A stretch of DNA of 11,342 nucleotides from Gammaproteobacteria bacterium (GTDB lineage Bacteria; Pseudomonadota; Gammaproteobacteria; QOAV01), in assembly GCA_027067235.1 (NCBI GenBank), contig JALXFQ010000416.1, positions 1-11,342 on the forward strand, written 5' to 3'. Under the pieces are notes generated by a model. It was not told the origin of the DNA. It did not search any database and saw only the letters and a program-made list of their open reading frames with translations. Shown here piece after piece: positions 1 through 6,451 of the stretch. The position numbers were made by a program, and so were the translations under genes. How positions within the stretch are numbered: position 1 is the stretch's first letter; the number at the start of each line of letters is the position of its first letter.

Positions 1-631
1 CGCCATACAGGGCTATGGCAATCATCATCACCTGCATGCCCAGCAACCCGGCAACGCCCAGCTTGCGAATCTGTTTTTTGCGTTCCGCTTCCAGCAACGC
101 CTGTTGGCGGTTCGGATCGTAGGGGTGCGCCATATAACCGATATGGCTGATGGACTCGAGTATGTCGCTGAGCTGGATCACCGAATCGTCCCAGCTCACG
201 CGCGCCCGGTGGGTGGTGTAATTGATGCTCACTGACTGTACGCCAGCGAGGCGGGAAAGATGCCTTTCGTTGAGCCAGACACAGGCAGCGCAGACTATGC
301 CTTCGAGGATCAGCGAAGCTTCGCGCATGTCGCCCTCGCCAGCCCTGACGAAGGTCTTCTGGACGTCCGGATTGTCGTAAATCTGGATCTGGCGCAGAAA
401 ATCCGGCACCAGTTCGCGAGCCTGCGGTGATTTCTCGCTGCGGTGGCGGTAAAAACCCGTCAGCCCGGAAGCCACGATGGCCTCGGCCACGGCCTCACAG
501 CCAGCACAGCACATGGGCCGTTCTTTACCATCTATATCCACGGAAAACCGCGTTCCCGGCGGTACGGGAAGATCGCAATGAAAGCAGTGTTGTTGCGGTT
601 CGGATAAAATCTGGTCGGGCAAAACAGCCAC
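1..631 (-). CDS. ccoI: Copper-translocating P-type ATPase CcoI/FixI, N-terminal part (truncated by window edge)
   Basis: Inner-membrane P1B-type ATPase that moves copper for assembly of cbb3-type cytochrome c oxidase. Only the first 210 codons are present; the gene continues past the left edge. Visible in order: a Cys-rich N-terminal region with CFHC (Cys16, Cys19) and MCCAGC (Cys41, Cys42, Cys45), as is usual for CcoI/FixI; a heavy-metal-associated domain with GIVCAACVWLNERHL (metal-binding Cys114 and Cys117); then a basic stretch (ERKKQIRK, 183-190) and the start of the first membrane helix. The start is uncertain. The frame is closed upstream by TAA, and GTG at 631-629 is the best candidate, with no clear Shine-Dalgarno; TTG at 622-620 is the alternative. 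The cbb3 operon and ccoG at the other end of the window support the call over a general CopA. Confidence 0.9.
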   Translation of the reverse strand, partial: MAVLPDQILSEPQQHCFHCDLPVPPGTRFSVDIDGKERPMCCAGCEAVAEAIVASGLTGFYRHRSEKSPQARELVPDFLRQIQIYDNPDVQKTFVRAGEGDMREASLILEGIVCAACVWLNERHLSRLAGVQSVSINYTTHRARVSWDDSVIQLSDILESISHIGYMAHPYDPNRQQALLEAERKKQIRKLGVAGLLGMQVMMIAIALYG

Positions 632-660
632 CTGAAAGTCGATGCCAAAAGTCTGCCGTG

Positions 661-690
661 AATATATCAGTATTTACTGATAATCAGGAA
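661..690 (-). promoter_or_regulatory. Possible ccoI promoter with palindromic operator
   Basis: On the minus strand TATATT (666-661) could be a -10 element and TTCCTG (690-685) a weak -35 element, 18 bp apart. An 18-bp perfect palindrome, TATCAGTATTTACTGATA (665-682), fills the spacer. A third half-site follows: CTGAT at 677-681 and ATCAG at 683-687 form a second overlapping palindrome. A palindrome inside the spacer is typical of MerR-family operators, but the sequence does not resemble the CueR consensus, nor the FNR consensus TTGAT-N4-ATCAA. The regulator is unknown. The palindrome is plain in the sequence; the promoter is inferred. Confidence 0.4.
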
Positions 691-712
691 CCCGCGCAGC
701 AATATGGCGATA

Positions 713-721
713 TGCTAGAAT
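713..721 (+). promoter_or_regulatory. Possible extended -10 promoter for the DUF3581 gene
   Basis: TGCTAGAAT at 713-721 fits an extended -10 element (TG-N-TAGAAT). The start point would be near 728, giving a leader of about 23 nt before the ATG at 751. No good -35 hexamer is seen 17 bp upstream, as is common for extended -10 promoters. ATGCTAGAA at 712-720 recurs exactly at 751-759, where it forms the start of the gene; the upstream copy runs into TAA after seven codons. Confidence 0.35.
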
Positions 722-750
722 CCGGCGCTTGGTAAATCAGACCTTGCCCC

Positions 751-1458
751 ATGCTAGAAAAATATTTTCGTCCCCACGACCGTCAGGTTTCCTTCAGCCG
801 CGACCAGGCCAGTGATTTCGCCAAGCATGTAGCGAATGATTTCAATCCCATTCATGACCCGGAATCAAAACGTTTTTGCGTACCGGGCGACCTGCTGTTC
901 GCCGTGTGTCTGAAGAAATACGGCCTCAGCCAACGCATGCATTTCACCTTTTCCGGCATGGTGGGCAGCGATGTGGCGCTGCTTTTCCCGGAAACCGATG
1001 CCGGCAAGATCGACATAGTGGACGAAAGCGGCAAAAAATATCTGCATTTCGAGCGTAGCGGCGAAGTCACACTCGACCAGGACCGTATCGAAAAACTGGT
1101 CTGCCACTATGTGCAATTTTCCGGGCACAACTTTCCCCATATACTGGTGCCGCTGATGAAAGCGCAAGGCGTCATGATCAACCCGGGGCGGCCACTGGTG
1201 ATCTACGAAGGCATGGACATCGAGCTGGATACGCTGGATTTCAGCAGGCCCGAGCTGAGCCTGGCCGACAGCACCCTGACAGCGCAGGGAAAACGGGGCA
1301 AAGTGAGGCTGGAATTCAGTATCAGGGCCGACGGCAAGACCATCGGCGCTGGCAGCAAGCGCATGGTGCTGAGTGGCCTGCAACCTTATGATGCGGACAA
1401 GCTGCAGGCGCTGATCGACGCCTACGCGGAACGCCGGCGGACACTGGGAGCACGCTGA
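751..1458 (+). CDS. DUF3581 family protein (possible hot-dog fold)
   Basis: Protein of 235 residues matching the DUF3581 family of gammaproteobacteria, recognised by the N-terminal block DFAKHVANDFNPIHDPESKR and by RFCVPGDLLFAVCLKKYGLSQ, followed by FSGMVGSDVALLFPE. No biochemical role is established that I know of. The DFNPIHD stretch (about residues 30-36) resembles the D-x-N-P-I-H active-site motif of MaoC-type (R)-specific enoyl-CoA hydratases, and the length would suit a double hot-dog arrangement; this is inference. No signal peptide or membrane helix is seen, so it is probably cytoplasmic. ATG 751 lacks a good ribosome binding site (upstream bases ACCTTGCCCC), but the homologous block begins close behind it. 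It is divergent from ccoI and stands alone. Confidence 0.85.
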   Translation: MLEKYFRPHDRQVSFSRDQASDFAKHVANDFNPIHDPESKRFCVPGDLLFAVCLKKYGLSQRMHFTFSGMVGSDVALLFPETDAGKIDIVDESGKKYLHFERSGEVTLDQDRIEKLVCHYVQFSGHNFPHILVPLMKAQGVMINPGRPLVIYEGMDIELDTLDFSRPELSLADSTLTAQGKRGKVRLEFSIRADGKTIGAGSKRMVLSGLQPYDADKLQALIDAYAERRRTLGAR

Positions 1459-1537
1459 CCCGACAAACCCGCAAACGGCCATGCCGGGCCGGACAAGTCG
1501 CTACGCACAAATGCCCGCGTGACCGCAGACACGCCGG

Positions 1538-1813
1538 TCAGGCTGGCACATACTCCAGTATATGCCCCACCTTGACCACCAGCGGGAAGGACTTCTTGTG
1601 TTCGAACAGCCCGCCGGTACTGACGCCACCTTCCTTGGCCATGATCTTGACGATGGCGTGATAGGAAACATAGTGGTGATTGCCGGCGAAATGGTCAACC
1701 ACGACAAAGTAGTCATCGGTCACTGCTTCCAGCGTGACCGGATCCACATGAAACGGCTTGGAGATGTTACAGCCGATTTCTTCGCCTACCCAGGGTTCCA
1801 GTACGGTTTTCAT
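1538..1813 (-). CDS. Conserved-looking small protein of unknown function (91 aa)
   Basis: I do not recognise this protein. It starts MKTVLEPWVGEEIG and ends VVKVGHILEYVPA. It alternates short hydrophobic and polar stretches, as in a small beta-rich domain, with a His-rich centre (DHFAGNHHYVSYH) and one Cys at residue 15. No signal peptide or membrane helix is seen. The start ATG 1813-1811 is chosen because GGAGG lies 8 bases upstream; the reading frame itself extends to TTG 1828, which would bury that site. It lies 87 bp downstream of the cbpA-like gene on the same strand and may be cotranscribed with it. That is where CbpM would be expected, but the protein does not resemble the helical, MerR-like CbpM. 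Real coding is supported by the ribosome site and by the fit between two genes. Confidence 0.65.
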   Translation of the reverse strand: MKTVLEPWVGEEIGCNISKPFHVDPVTLEAVTDDYFVVVDHFAGNHHYVSYHAIVKIMAKEGGVSTGGLFEHKKSFPLVVKVGHILEYVPA

Positions 1814-1900
1814 GTCATTTTCCTCCAATACTCGGGACTGCCGAAAGGCTGTCCCCGGGGCCGGCCGCGCCCGGCTGCTGAACTGGCCGCCGCATCGGCA

Positions 1901-2860
1901 TTATCTTTCCAGATGCCGGCGCGGATTGTAGTTCGTTGCTGCTTTCAGGTCTTCATAGGCCTTTCTGGCCTGCTCGTTATCGGCAGGCGGCGTCATGACC
2001 TTAAGCAAAACAAAAAAATCACCGGGCGTTTTCGCCGGAATGCCCTTGCCCTTGAGACGCATCTGCTTTCCGCTGTTAGAACCTTTCGGTATGGTCATCT
2101 TGATGCGCTTGCCATCAGGCAGGGGAACATCGACCTTGGCGCCCAGAGCCGCTTCCCAGGGAGCCACCGGCAATTCAATGGTGACATCCCTGCCGTCTAC
2201 CGAGTATAGAGGATGTTTGCGAAAATGCACTTCCAGCAGCAGATCACCTTTCGGCCCGCCGCCCATTCCCGGCGCGCCCTGGCCCTTGAGACGAATACTC
2301 TGGCCTTCAGTGATACCCTTCGGGATTTTCACATTCAGCGTACGCTGCTTGTTGACCAGCCGGCCATCGGCGGTTACTTCCTGCTGGCTCAGGGTAATGG
2401 GCCGGGTGGTGCCGGAATAGGCGTCTTCCAGGTATACTTCCACCCGCGCGCGCTGATCCTCGCCGCGGGTCTGGAAACCACCGCTTCCACCACCTGCATG
2501 AAAACCGCGCGCAGCGCCGCCACCAAAAAGGTCGGCAAAAAAGTCGCTGAAACCGGCTCCGTCGAAACCGGCGCCACCCGCACCGGCACCTGCTCCGAAC
2601 TGGCTTTCCCAGCCCGGCGGCGGCCGGAAATCCTGCCCGGCTTTCCAGTTGGCACCCAGTTCATCGTAAGCGGCGCGCTTCTCCTTGTCCTTGAGCACTT
2701 CATAGGCCTCGCCGATTTCCTTGAACCTGGCCTCGGCATCTGATTCCTTGCTGACATCGGGATGGAACTTCCGTGCCAGTCGCTTGTAGGCTTTTTTTAT
2801 CTCGGCCGGGGTTACCTTGCGATCCACGCCGAGTATTTTGTAGTAATCTTTATATTCCAT
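1901..2860 (-). CDS. cbpA: DnaJ-family co-chaperone, CbpA-like (type II)
   Basis: Cytoplasmic J-domain co-chaperone that stimulates DnaK; E. coli CbpA (306 residues) also binds curved DNA. This one has 319 residues. The J-domain spans 1-70 (MEYKDYYKILGV, with the HPD motif at 33-35). A Gly/Phe-rich linker follows at about 85-130 (GAGAGGAGFDGAGFSDFFADLFGGG). Two DnaJ C-terminal beta domains follow, including TLNVKIPKGITEGQSIRLKG and the paralogous KRIKMTIPKGSNSGKQMRLKG. The four CxxCxGxG zinc-finger repeats of true DnaJ are absent, so it is type II. The start ATG 2860-2858 has GGAAGG 8 bases upstream; the in-frame ATG at 2893 is less likely because the J-domain begins right at 2860. DNA binding was not checked, so CbpA rather than a generic DnaJ-like protein is inference. 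Confidence 0.9.
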   Translation of the reverse strand: MEYKDYYKILGVDRKVTPAEIKKAYKRLARKFHPDVSKESDAEARFKEIGEAYEVLKDKEKRAAYDELGANWKAGQDFRPPPGWESQFGAGAGAGGAGFDGAGFSDFFADLFGGGAARGFHAGGGSGGFQTRGEDQRARVEVYLEDAYSGTTRPITLSQQEVTADGRLVNKQRTLNVKIPKGITEGQSIRLKGQGAPGMGGGPKGDLLLEVHFRKHPLYSVDGRDVTIELPVAPWEAALGAKVDVPLPDGKRIKMTIPKGSNSGKQMRLKGKGIPAKTPGDFFVLLKVMTPPADNEQARKAYEDLKAATNYNPRRHLER

Positions 2861-2954
2861 AAACCGTCCTTCCGGCGAGTTGTCCGCCGGCATGCAAATT
2901 CGTTAGTCTGGGCTTCAAATGCGGCCTGCGCCGGTCAATATCAATCCTGCCGCG

Positions 2955-2987
2955 CTTGAAATCGACCGATATTCGCCCAAGTATAGA
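2955..2987 (+). promoter_or_regulatory. Possible promoter for the DUF4389 gene, sigma32-like
   Basis: CTTGAA (2955-2960) is followed after 14 bp by GCCCAAGTA (2975-2983), which differs from the sigma32 -10 consensus CCCCATTTA at three positions. A sigma70 reading (TTGAAA 2956-2961, TATAGA 2982-2987) has a poor 20-bp spacer. It points toward the DUF4389 gene, away from cbpA. Tentative. Confidence 0.25.
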
Positions 2988-3014
2988 AGGGCAGGCAACA
3001 ACAGGGATATGGGT

Positions 3015-3296
3015 ATGAATGATAAAAACTCACTGATCAGGGACAGCAGCGTCTGGCAGCGCTTGTTATACATGCTGCTATTTGTTATTGCCTACAGCGT
3101 GGTCGAGACCATACTGACAGCTATTGTGCTTATCCAGATACTGTTCCGGCTGTTCAGCGGCAAAACCAACCCGCGCCTGCTGGCATTCAGCGCCGAAGCC
3201 AGCCGCTATATTTATGACGTGCTGCAATACCTGACCTTCAACAGCGAAGAAAAGCCCTTCCCGTTCCGGGACTGGCCGTCGAATCAGGCCGCCTGA
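3015..3296 (+). CDS. DUF4389 family inner-membrane protein (93 aa)
   Basis: Small membrane protein of the DUF4389 type, recognised by the block RLLYMLLFVIAYSVVETIL, followed by ILFRLFSGKTNPRLLAFS and the C-terminal YLTFNSEEKPFPFRDWP. Residues 17-47 are hydrophobic, enough for one long helix or a tight hairpin; the conserved ending FPFRDWP is polar. No function is established that I know of. ATG 3015 is preferred over ATG 3009 because AGGG (3003-3006) lies 8 bases before it but only 2 before the other. The reading frame is open further upstream, but that part carries no family similarity. The last 13 bases overlap the end of the convergent zinc-ribbon gene. Confidence 0.8.
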   Translation: MNDKNSLIRDSSVWQRLLYMLLFVIAYSVVETILTAIVLIQILFRLFSGKTNPRLLAFSAEASRYIYDVLQYLTFNSEEKPFPFRDWPSNQAA

Positions 3297-3835
3297 TCGT
3301 CTTTGCGGTGAAAACTGACGCCGTGGCAGCGCGGACAGGGCGGGATGCGGCTGGCCCTGGCGAAACGCAGTTCTTCACCGCAGTCCTCGCAGACCATCAC
3401 GCCTGGCCCGACGATCTGGCCGGTGTGATAAACGCCGCCTTCTTCCACCTCGTGTTCGAAACGCGCCAGATCAATCCGGGTCTGATCGGCCGCTTTCATG
3501 AACAGATCCGCGATTTCCAGTTTTGCCATGCCGCCCTCGAAACTGAACCATTGCTTCAGATCCTGCCGGGTTCGCGCCATCCAGCTCGCCGCCTCCCTCA
3601 GATCCTGTTTGATGTATCTGGCTATTTTGGCCGACTCTTCTTCGGTCAGCTCTTCCAGTTTGACCGCGGTGTCTTTTGATTTGTCGATGAATTCATGCAG
3701 CAACGGCGCTGCCTTGTGCTCCAGTTCCCCGACACTGCCGACAAAGTCCTGATACTCATCCATGGCCCGTTCCAGCATTTTTTCGTATGCGGCGACAATT
3801 TTGCCCAGCAGTTCGTTACTTGCGCGTTCTTTCAT
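3284..3835 (-). CDS. Zinc-ribbon protein of the DUF1451 (YbeL-like) family
   Basis: Protein of 183 residues. The first 130 are charged and strongly helical, probably coiled coil (for example YEKMLERAMDEYQDF and KLEELTEEESAKIARYIKQDL). The C-terminal part is a zinc ribbon with Cys149-x2-Cys152 (VMVCEDCGEEL) and Cys167-x2-Cys170 (PPCPRCHG). The layout, and GVYHTGQIVGPGVMVCEDCG in particular, match the DUF1451 family, whose E. coli member is YbeL (about 160 residues). The role is unknown. ATG 3835-3833 begins at MKERASNELLGK, where the family block starts, with AAGG about 11 bases upstream; the frame extends to ATG 3874 without family similarity. It is divergent from hemN, with 127 bp between the starts. 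Confidence 0.8.
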   Translation of the reverse strand: MKERASNELLGKIVAAYEKMLERAMDEYQDFVGSVGELEHKAAPLLHEFIDKSKDTAVKLEELTEEESAKIARYIKQDLREAASWMARTRQDLKQWFSFEGGMAKLEIADLFMKAADQTRIDLARFEHEVEEGGVYHTGQIVGPGVMVCEDCGEELRFARASRIPPCPRCHGVSFHRKDDQAA

Positions 3836-3912
3836 GTAAAATCGCCTTTCTCGTGACCTTGCATAATGATTCACCCATTGGCGGCCTGAATCAATGTTTT
3901 CCGGGCCGGGTT

Positions 3913-3954
3913 TTGATCTATGTCACGGATGTTGCGGTTTACGTTTGCTAGATT
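3913..3954 (+). promoter_or_regulatory. Putative ANR/FNR-dependent hemN promoter
   Basis: TTGATCTATGTCAC (3913-3926) matches the FNR/ANR consensus TTGAT-N4-ATCAA at 8 of 10 positions: the left half is perfect and the right half is degenerate. An extended -10, TGCTAGATT (3946-3954, hexamer TAGATT 3949-3954), begins 29.5 bp from the box centre, exactly the spacing of a class II site centred at -41.5. The start point would be about 3961, only two bases before the hemN ATG. The regulator that would bind it is encoded in the same window. Confidence 0.55.
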
Positions 3955-3962
3955 TCCTGCTT

Positions 3963-5375
3963 ATGCCTGAAGCCAGTCCGTTCTCACAATCCGCAGTCGT
4001 TTTCGACCCCGAACTGATACGCCGTTACGACCAGACCGGACCTCGCTACACCTCCTACCCGACGGCGGTTTCGTTTACCGACGAATTCACCCAGGCCGAC
4101 TACACCCGGGCCGCGCGGCAAAGCAATGCCGACCCCATCCCCAGACCCTTGTCACTGTATTTTCACATACCGTTTTGCGATACGGTCTGTTTCTATTGCG
4201 CCTGCAACAAGATCGTCACCAAGGATCATGCAAAATCGGGCAACTATCTGCTGCATCTGTATCAGGAGATTGCCCTGCAGGGCGACCTGTTCGATACCGA
4301 CCGGCAGGTGAATCAGCTGCATTTCGGTGGCGGCACGCCAACCTTTCTGACTTCGGAGCAGTTCCAGGAACTGATGGGTGTCATCGGTCGCCATTTCAAC
4401 CTGCGCGATGATGACCTCGGCGACTACTCCATCGAAATAGACCCGCGCTCGGTGACCGTGGACGATGTCGAAAGCCTGCGCAGGCTTGGCTTCAACCGTT
4501 TCAGTCTTGGTGTACAGGATGTCGATCCGCTGGTGCAGAAAGCGGTCAATCGCATTCAGCCCATCGAAACCACGGCAGAAATCATGCAGGCCTGCCGCGA
4601 TGTGGGCGGCCGTTCCATCAATGTGGATCTGATATACGGCCTGCCGTTCCAGACCCTGAACAAGTTTTCGGACACGCTGGATACCATAATCGAGTTGTCA
4701 CCGGATCGCCTGTCAGTATTCAACTACGCCCATCTGCCGACGCTGTTCATGCCGCAAAGGCGTATCAATGCCGACGACCTGCCGCCTTCGGAAGAAAAAC
4801 TCGATATACTGAAAATGGCCATCGAAAAGCTTTCCGCTGCGGGCTATGTCTATATCGGCATGGATCATTTCGCCAAACCGGACGATGAGCTGGTCAAAGC
4901 GCGCGAAAGCGGCCATCTGCACCGCAACTTCCAGGGCTACACCACGCACGGCGACTGTGATCTGATCGGCATGGGGGTCAGTTCCATCAGCAGCGTGGGG
5001 AATATCTACAGTCAGCACGAAAAAACGCTGGACGACTATTACGAAGCAGTCAGTTGCGACAGGCTACCGGTGCTGAGGGGCCTGCAACTGACTCGGGACG
5101 ACCAGTTACGCCGCCACATCATTCAACGTCTCACCTGCTATTTCACGCTCGACACGGTACAGGTCGGCGATCGTTTCAAAATCGATTTTGGTAAACATTT
5201 TGCCGACGAACTGGCCGCGCTCGAAGCCATGGCGGAAGACGGGCTGGTGGAGCTTTCCGAACACCAGATCCGGGTTTTGCCCAAGGGCCGCCTGCTGGTC
5301 CGGAATATCTGCATGACTTTTGACGTCAGCCTGCGGGACAAATCAGCCAGACAGCGTTTTTCCAGGGTGATCTGA
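3963..5375 (+). CDS. hemN: Oxygen-independent coproporphyrinogen III oxidase (HemN)
   Basis: Radical SAM enzyme that decarboxylates coproporphyrinogen III to protoporphyrinogen IX without oxygen, in the cytoplasm. It has 470 residues against 457 in E. coli. The N-terminal family block FDPELIRRYDQTGPRYTSYPTA is followed by the cluster motif HIPFCDTVCFYCACN, with Cys72, Cys76 and Cys79 as [4Fe-4S] ligands and Cys81 as the extra Cys typical of true HemN. LHFGGGTPTFL (SAM binding), RFSLGVQD, DLIYGLPFQT and GYVYIGMDHFAKPDDEL are all family blocks. This distinguishes it from HemW, which lacks the fourth Cys. The start at MPEASPF is preferred because the frame upstream (to 3894) carries no family similarity and lies over the promoter; no Shine-Dalgarno precedes it. 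It would supply haem for the cbb3 oxidase at low oxygen. Confidence 0.95.
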   Translation: MPEASPFSQSAVVFDPELIRRYDQTGPRYTSYPTAVSFTDEFTQADYTRAARQSNADPIPRPLSLYFHIPFCDTVCFYCACNKIVTKDHAKSGNYLLHLYQEIALQGDLFDTDRQVNQLHFGGGTPTFLTSEQFQELMGVIGRHFNLRDDDLGDYSIEIDPRSVTVDDVESLRRLGFNRFSLGVQDVDPLVQKAVNRIQPIETTAEIMQACRDVGGRSINVDLIYGLPFQTLNKFSDTLDTIIELSPDRLSVFNYAHLPTLFMPQRRINADDLPPSEEKLDILKMAIEKLSAAGYVYIGMDHFAKPDDELVKARESGHLHRNFQGYTTHGDCDLIGMGVSSISSVGNIYSQHEKTLDDYYEAVSCDRLPVLRGLQLTRDDQLRRHIIQRLTCYFTLDTVQVGDRFKIDFGKHFADELAALEAMAEDGLVELSEHQIRVLPKGRLLVRNICMTFDVSLRDKSARQRFSRVI

Positions 5376-5403
5376 GTCCCGCGCCGATACTGCTGCACGG
5401 TTT

Positions 5404-6354
5404 TTATTCGAATTCTGCCTGCTCGGCCTCCAGCACCGCCAGACTGATGTGCTTGCCGAATTCGCCATCAAACCCGGACCAGTTGCCGAATGCAGCAACA
5501 TCGGCAGCAATTTTCTCCTTCATTTCATAAGGCTCCAGACCTTCATCCCGGTATTTTGCTGCTTCGGTGTAAACTGTATCGAGGTAGCGGCGGTAGTTGC
5601 CCAGTAATTCCTTGCCGCCGGTGGGCCCGTGACCGGGCACGACCACCCTGACCGGATATTGCTGCGCAGCGTCGATCACCTTGATGCTGCCGCGGAAAGA
5701 TCCGTCATCCATACGCGGCATGCGCTGATTCGTTACCGTATCGCCGGTGAACAGCAACGCGTCTTCCACCACAACAAACATGGCATCGGTTCTGGTATGC
5801 GCCCAGTCGGCCAGGTGCACGCGGATGGTGATATTGTCCACCTTGATTTCCTGACCATCGGCCAGGGCATGGTCGGGAATGACCGCTGTTGTTCCTTTGG
5901 ACGCGCCCTGGGTCAGCCTTTCCATTTGCTCCAGCCAGTTTTCCGCGCCGCCCGCTCTGGCTTCCTCAATCATGGCCGGATGAGCGTAGAACCTGGCCTT
6001 CGGGAAGGCGTCGCGAAACGCCTGATTTCCCAGCCAGTGATCGCCATGAATATGCGAATCGAGCACATGGGTAACGGGTTTGTCCGTGATCGCCCGAATC
6101 TTGTTCAGTACGCCCTGGCCGACTTGTAGCGTACTGCCGGGATCGATCACGATGACGCTGCTGTCGGTAATGATAAAGCCGGGATTATTCATGAAACCGC
6201 GATTCTCGGGATTGGGAAAGGCGAGCGGGCCGTGGATCACCCAGGTATGGGCGGCCACTTGCTCGGCCGGGTAGGCATCGACCGGCGTACCGGCAAATAC
6301 GGGTCGGAAGAAAATGGCCGTAAAGGCCATGAGCAGGAAAGATTTGATAGTCAT
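5404..6354 (-). CDS. Exported metallo-beta-lactamase-fold hydrolase
   Basis: Protein of 316 residues with an N-terminal signal peptide (MTIKSFLLMAFTAIFFRPVFA, probable cleavage after Ala21), so periplasmic. It carries a complete metal site of the metallo-beta-lactamase fold: HIHGDH at 101-106 (His101, His103, Asp105, His106), His186 in WAHTRTDA, Asp205 in LLFTGDTV and His242 in VVPGHG. NPGFIITDSSVIVIDPG is the usual first strand block. The substrate is unknown. Similar exported proteins occur next to sulfur- or quinoprotein-related systems, but nothing here shows which applies. The ATG 6354-6352 is chosen because the signal peptide begins there; there is no clear ribosome site. The frame is open upstream into the anr gene. 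It lies 97 bp downstream of anr on the same strand, with a hairpin in the gap, and its end faces hemN with 28 bp between. Confidence 0.85.
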   Translation of the reverse strand: MTIKSFLLMAFTAIFFRPVFAGTPVDAYPAEQVAAHTWVIHGPLAFPNPENRGFMNNPGFIITDSSVIVIDPGSTLQVGQGVLNKIRAITDKPVTHVLDSHIHGDHWLGNQAFRDAFPKARFYAHPAMIEEARAGGAENWLEQMERLTQGASKGTTAVIPDHALADGQEIKVDNITIRVHLADWAHTRTDAMFVVVEDALLFTGDTVTNQRMPRMDDGSFRGSIKVIDAAQQYPVRVVVPGHGPTGGKELLGNYRRYLDTVYTEAAKYRDEGLEPYEMKEKIAADVAAFGNWSGFDGEFGKHISLAVLEAEQAEFE

Positions 6355-6399
6355 GAGCTGCGCACCGTTGCCTCGCGTAAAACCGGGATAACCAGAAGA

Positions 6400-6430
6400 C
6401 GCGACGGGCGATTGATTATTCCCCGTCGCG
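6400..6430 (-). other. Intergenic hairpin between anr and the hydrolase gene
   Basis: CGCGACGGG (6400-6408) and CCCGTCGCG (6422-6430) form a perfect 9-bp stem with a 13-nt AT-rich loop. No run of U follows on the minus strand (next bases TCTTCTGG), so it is not a standard intrinsic terminator. It could slow transcription, protect the anr mRNA end, or be a protein site. Confidence 0.5.
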
Positions 6431-6451
6431 CAGCTGCGCCAATGCCGCTGC

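Noticed and set aside
427..735. A 102-codon plus-strand frame over the start of ccoI
   Set aside because: Antisense to the N-terminal Cys motifs of ccoI, which are diagnostic.
712..759. Nine-base direct repeat ATGCTAGAA before and at the start of the DUF3581 gene as a duplicated start or attachment site
   Set aside because: The upstream copy leads to a stop after seven codons, and nothing else suggests insertion or recombination; probably chance with a -10 element.
865..1482. A 205-codon minus-strand frame over the DUF3581 gene
   Set aside because: The plus-strand frame matches a known family; the antisense frame does not.
1459..1537. Gap after the DUF3581 gene as a terminator region
   Set aside because: Short GC-rich inverted stretches only; no clear stem with a T-run.
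1562..2209. A 215-codon plus-strand frame over the 91-aa gene and the end of cbpA
   Set aside because: Antisense to cbpA, whose domains are clear; no ribosome site or motif.
6400..6430. Hairpin after anr as an intrinsic terminator
   Set aside because: The stem is good, but no U-run follows on the transcribed strand, so it is listed only as a hairpin.
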